From NCBI GenBank assembly GCA_003220905.1, contig QHTS01000063.1, positions 1 through 6,793 of the forward strand: a stretch of DNA of 6,793 nucleotides, read 5' to 3'. The stretch's first letter is position 1. Every line of letters begins with the position of its first letter. Below, piece by piece: positions 5,780-6,793 of the stretch. The notes under the pieces were generated by a model. It saw only the letters and a list, made by a program, of their open reading frames with translations, was not told the origin of the DNA and searched no databases. The position numbers and the translations under genes were made by a program. This DNA is from Gemmatimonadota bacterium (GTDB lineage: Bacteria > Gemmatimonadota > Gemmatimonadetes > Gemmatimonadales > GWC2-71-9).

Positions 5780-6793
5780 TCGGGCTCGCGCGGTGGCGCG
5801 CTGGGGCGCTCGTCGCGATGGCCGCAGGCGCCGTCCTCCCGCTCGTCCTCGCCCAGCGCGAGCGCGGACGCTACGAGCGCGCCCTCGCGGCGCGTGACGC
5901 CGCTGCCGCCGCCGCGTACCTCGCGATCGTGACCCCCCCACCGCCCGCCCGAGGCGGCGCCGGCTACGACCTGCCGCAGCTGCTCATCCGGGCCCGGGCG
6001 CTCGAGGAGCTGCCGGGGTTCTCGGGACGGTTCGAGATCTATCACGCCACTGCGCCGCTGGTGCGCGCGACCGCCCCTCCCCTGGCCGCGGCGACGCTGC
6101 AGCGACTACGTCGGGAGGTCGCTGTCCGCTGGACCGGCGACGCGGCGCTCGCGCCCCTGCTCGATCGCGACGGGTGGTACGTTGTGGGTGCGGTCGCCGC
6201 CCGGCCCGCCGGGGGAACGTGGCCGGTCTCACCCTGGTCGCTTGGCGCGCTGCTGCTCCTGCTGGTCGCGGGGGCGCAAAGCGTCGGGGCGATCGGCGGG
6301 CCGCGCCAAGCCTGGCGCCAGAGCTTCGGGCCATACGGCGTCGTGGCCGCGCTGTTCGGCGTGGCGGTATTCGCTGACGTGCGGGGCGCGGCAGGCGACG
6401 CGACGGATCGCTGGCTGTACGACACGCGGCTCCTGATGCAGGAAGCCGCGGCGCGGATCCCGGAGGTCCGCAGTGCGCCCGCAGGCCTCACGACGCTTGT
6501 CCGGGGGGCCGAGATCGTGCCGGGGGACTCGGGGCCTGCGGCGGCGTGGCGCCGGGCGGCCGCCGGTGTTCCGAGAGCGGCAGTGGCTGTGCGTCTCGCA
6601 CCGGGGCGCTGGGTCGAGCTGCGGGCGCGGCCCGGAGAGGCCGGCACCGCCGGCTGGCTACCGGTCATGCTCAGTCTCGCGGCCCTTGGGCCCCTGGGCG
6701 CGCTATTCGCCGCGTGGAGCACCGCGAGCGCGCCCCGGCTGCGGCGCGAAACGGTGGCCGCCTGGGCCTTCCTGGCGCCCTCGGCGCTTCACC
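5776..6793 (+). CDS. MalF/UgpA-type ABC permease with about 320-residue N-terminal double membrane module (3' end outside window)
   Basis: An uninterrupted frame of 339 codons runs off the right edge. ATG 5776 overlaps the previous stop (ATGA), with GGGGA 7 nt upstream. Hydrophobic segments lie at about residues 9-26, 154-173, 184-200 and 294-314. They enclose two predicted extracytoplasmic domains (about 28-153 and 201-293). Arg residues at 6/8, 177/181 and 321-324 obey the positive-inside rule, placing the N terminus in the cytoplasm. At 323-338 'RRETVAAWAFLAPSAL' matches the usual start of MalF/UgpA-type permeases, a basic motif followed by the first core helix. The position after a binding-protein gene supports the permease call, but the core domain and EAA loop lie beyond the window. 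The first loop starts with an Arg/Ala-rich helical stretch (28-52), then alternates strand and helix ('FEIYHATAPLV', 'DRDGWYVVGAVAAR'), reminiscent of periplasmic sensor folds. I do not recognise either domain. Confidence 0.75.
   Translation, partial: MIGLARWRAGALVAMAAGAVLPLVLAQRERGRYERALAARDAAAAAAYLAIVTPPPPARGGAGYDLPQLLIRARALEELPGFSGRFEIYHATAPLVRATAPPLAAATLQRLRREVAVRWTGDAALAPLLDRDGWYVVGAVAARPAGGTWPVSPWSLGALLLLLVAGAQSVGAIGGPRQAWRQSFGPYGVVAALFGVAVFADVRGAAGDATDRWLYDTRLLMQEAAARIPEVRSAPAGLTTLVRGAEIVPGDSGPAAAWRRAAAGVPRAAVAVRLAPGRWVELRARPGEAGTAGWLPVMLSLAALGPLGALFAAWSTASAPRLRRETVAAWAFLAPSALH

Noticed and set aside
4367..5941. 524-codon open frame on the reverse strand
   Set aside because: It is antisense to the binding protein and permease genes. 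Its Arg/Ala/Pro/Gly-rich composition has no domain, and such frames are common opposite GC-rich genes.

Overview
This is a very GC-rich bacterial window, densely coded, with strong G/C bias at third codon positions. The gene content is a TPR protein, a CPXCG zinc-ribbon protein, a Mn-type superoxide dismutase, a short PuuD-like membrane protein, a TonB-C-domain lipoprotein, and a sugar-type ABC importer with long accessory domains. This would fit a Gemmatimonadota-like soil or sediment bacterium, but the phylum is an inference from style and content, not from any marker gene. I see no rRNA, tRNA, CRISPR array, insertion sequence or phage gene.

Layout. Positions 1-441 hold the 3' end of a TPR protein gene, followed by a small cysteine-rich CPXCG protein gene (473-706) with a good ribosome binding site. 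It runs tail-to-tail into a reverse-strand superoxide dismutase gene (709-1362), with only 2 bp between the two stop codons. A 148-bp divergent intergenic region (1363-1510) carries the ribosome binding sites of both flanking genes and a plausible sigma70-like promoter for the rightward genes. It is the only sizeable non-coding stretch in the window.

From 1511 to the right edge everything reads rightward with almost no gaps: a PuuD-type membrane protein, a peroxiredoxin (4-nt overlap), a lipoprotein with two TonB-C-like repeats (13-nt gap), a MalK/UgpC-type ABC ATPase (7-nt gap), a family 1 solute-binding lipoprotein (4-nt overlap), and the start of a MalF/UgpA-type permease (4-nt overlap). 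The gene train thus has two halves. The first is redox and membrane related, and the divergent dismutase fits it, since its product H2O2 is a peroxiredoxin substrate. The second is a carbohydrate-type ABC importer whose second permease probably lies beyond the window.

The most unusual item is the last gene. Before the point where a MalF-type permease normally begins (an Arg-Arg-Glu motif followed by the first hydrophobic helix), it carries about 320 extra residues arranged as two membrane-anchored extracytoplasmic modules. This suggests a transporter subunit with a built-in sensor-like or substrate-handling front end. Other oddities are a signal peptide built from a 12-bp tandem repeat in the binding protein and a Glu in place of the usual Asp in the D-loop of the ATPase.
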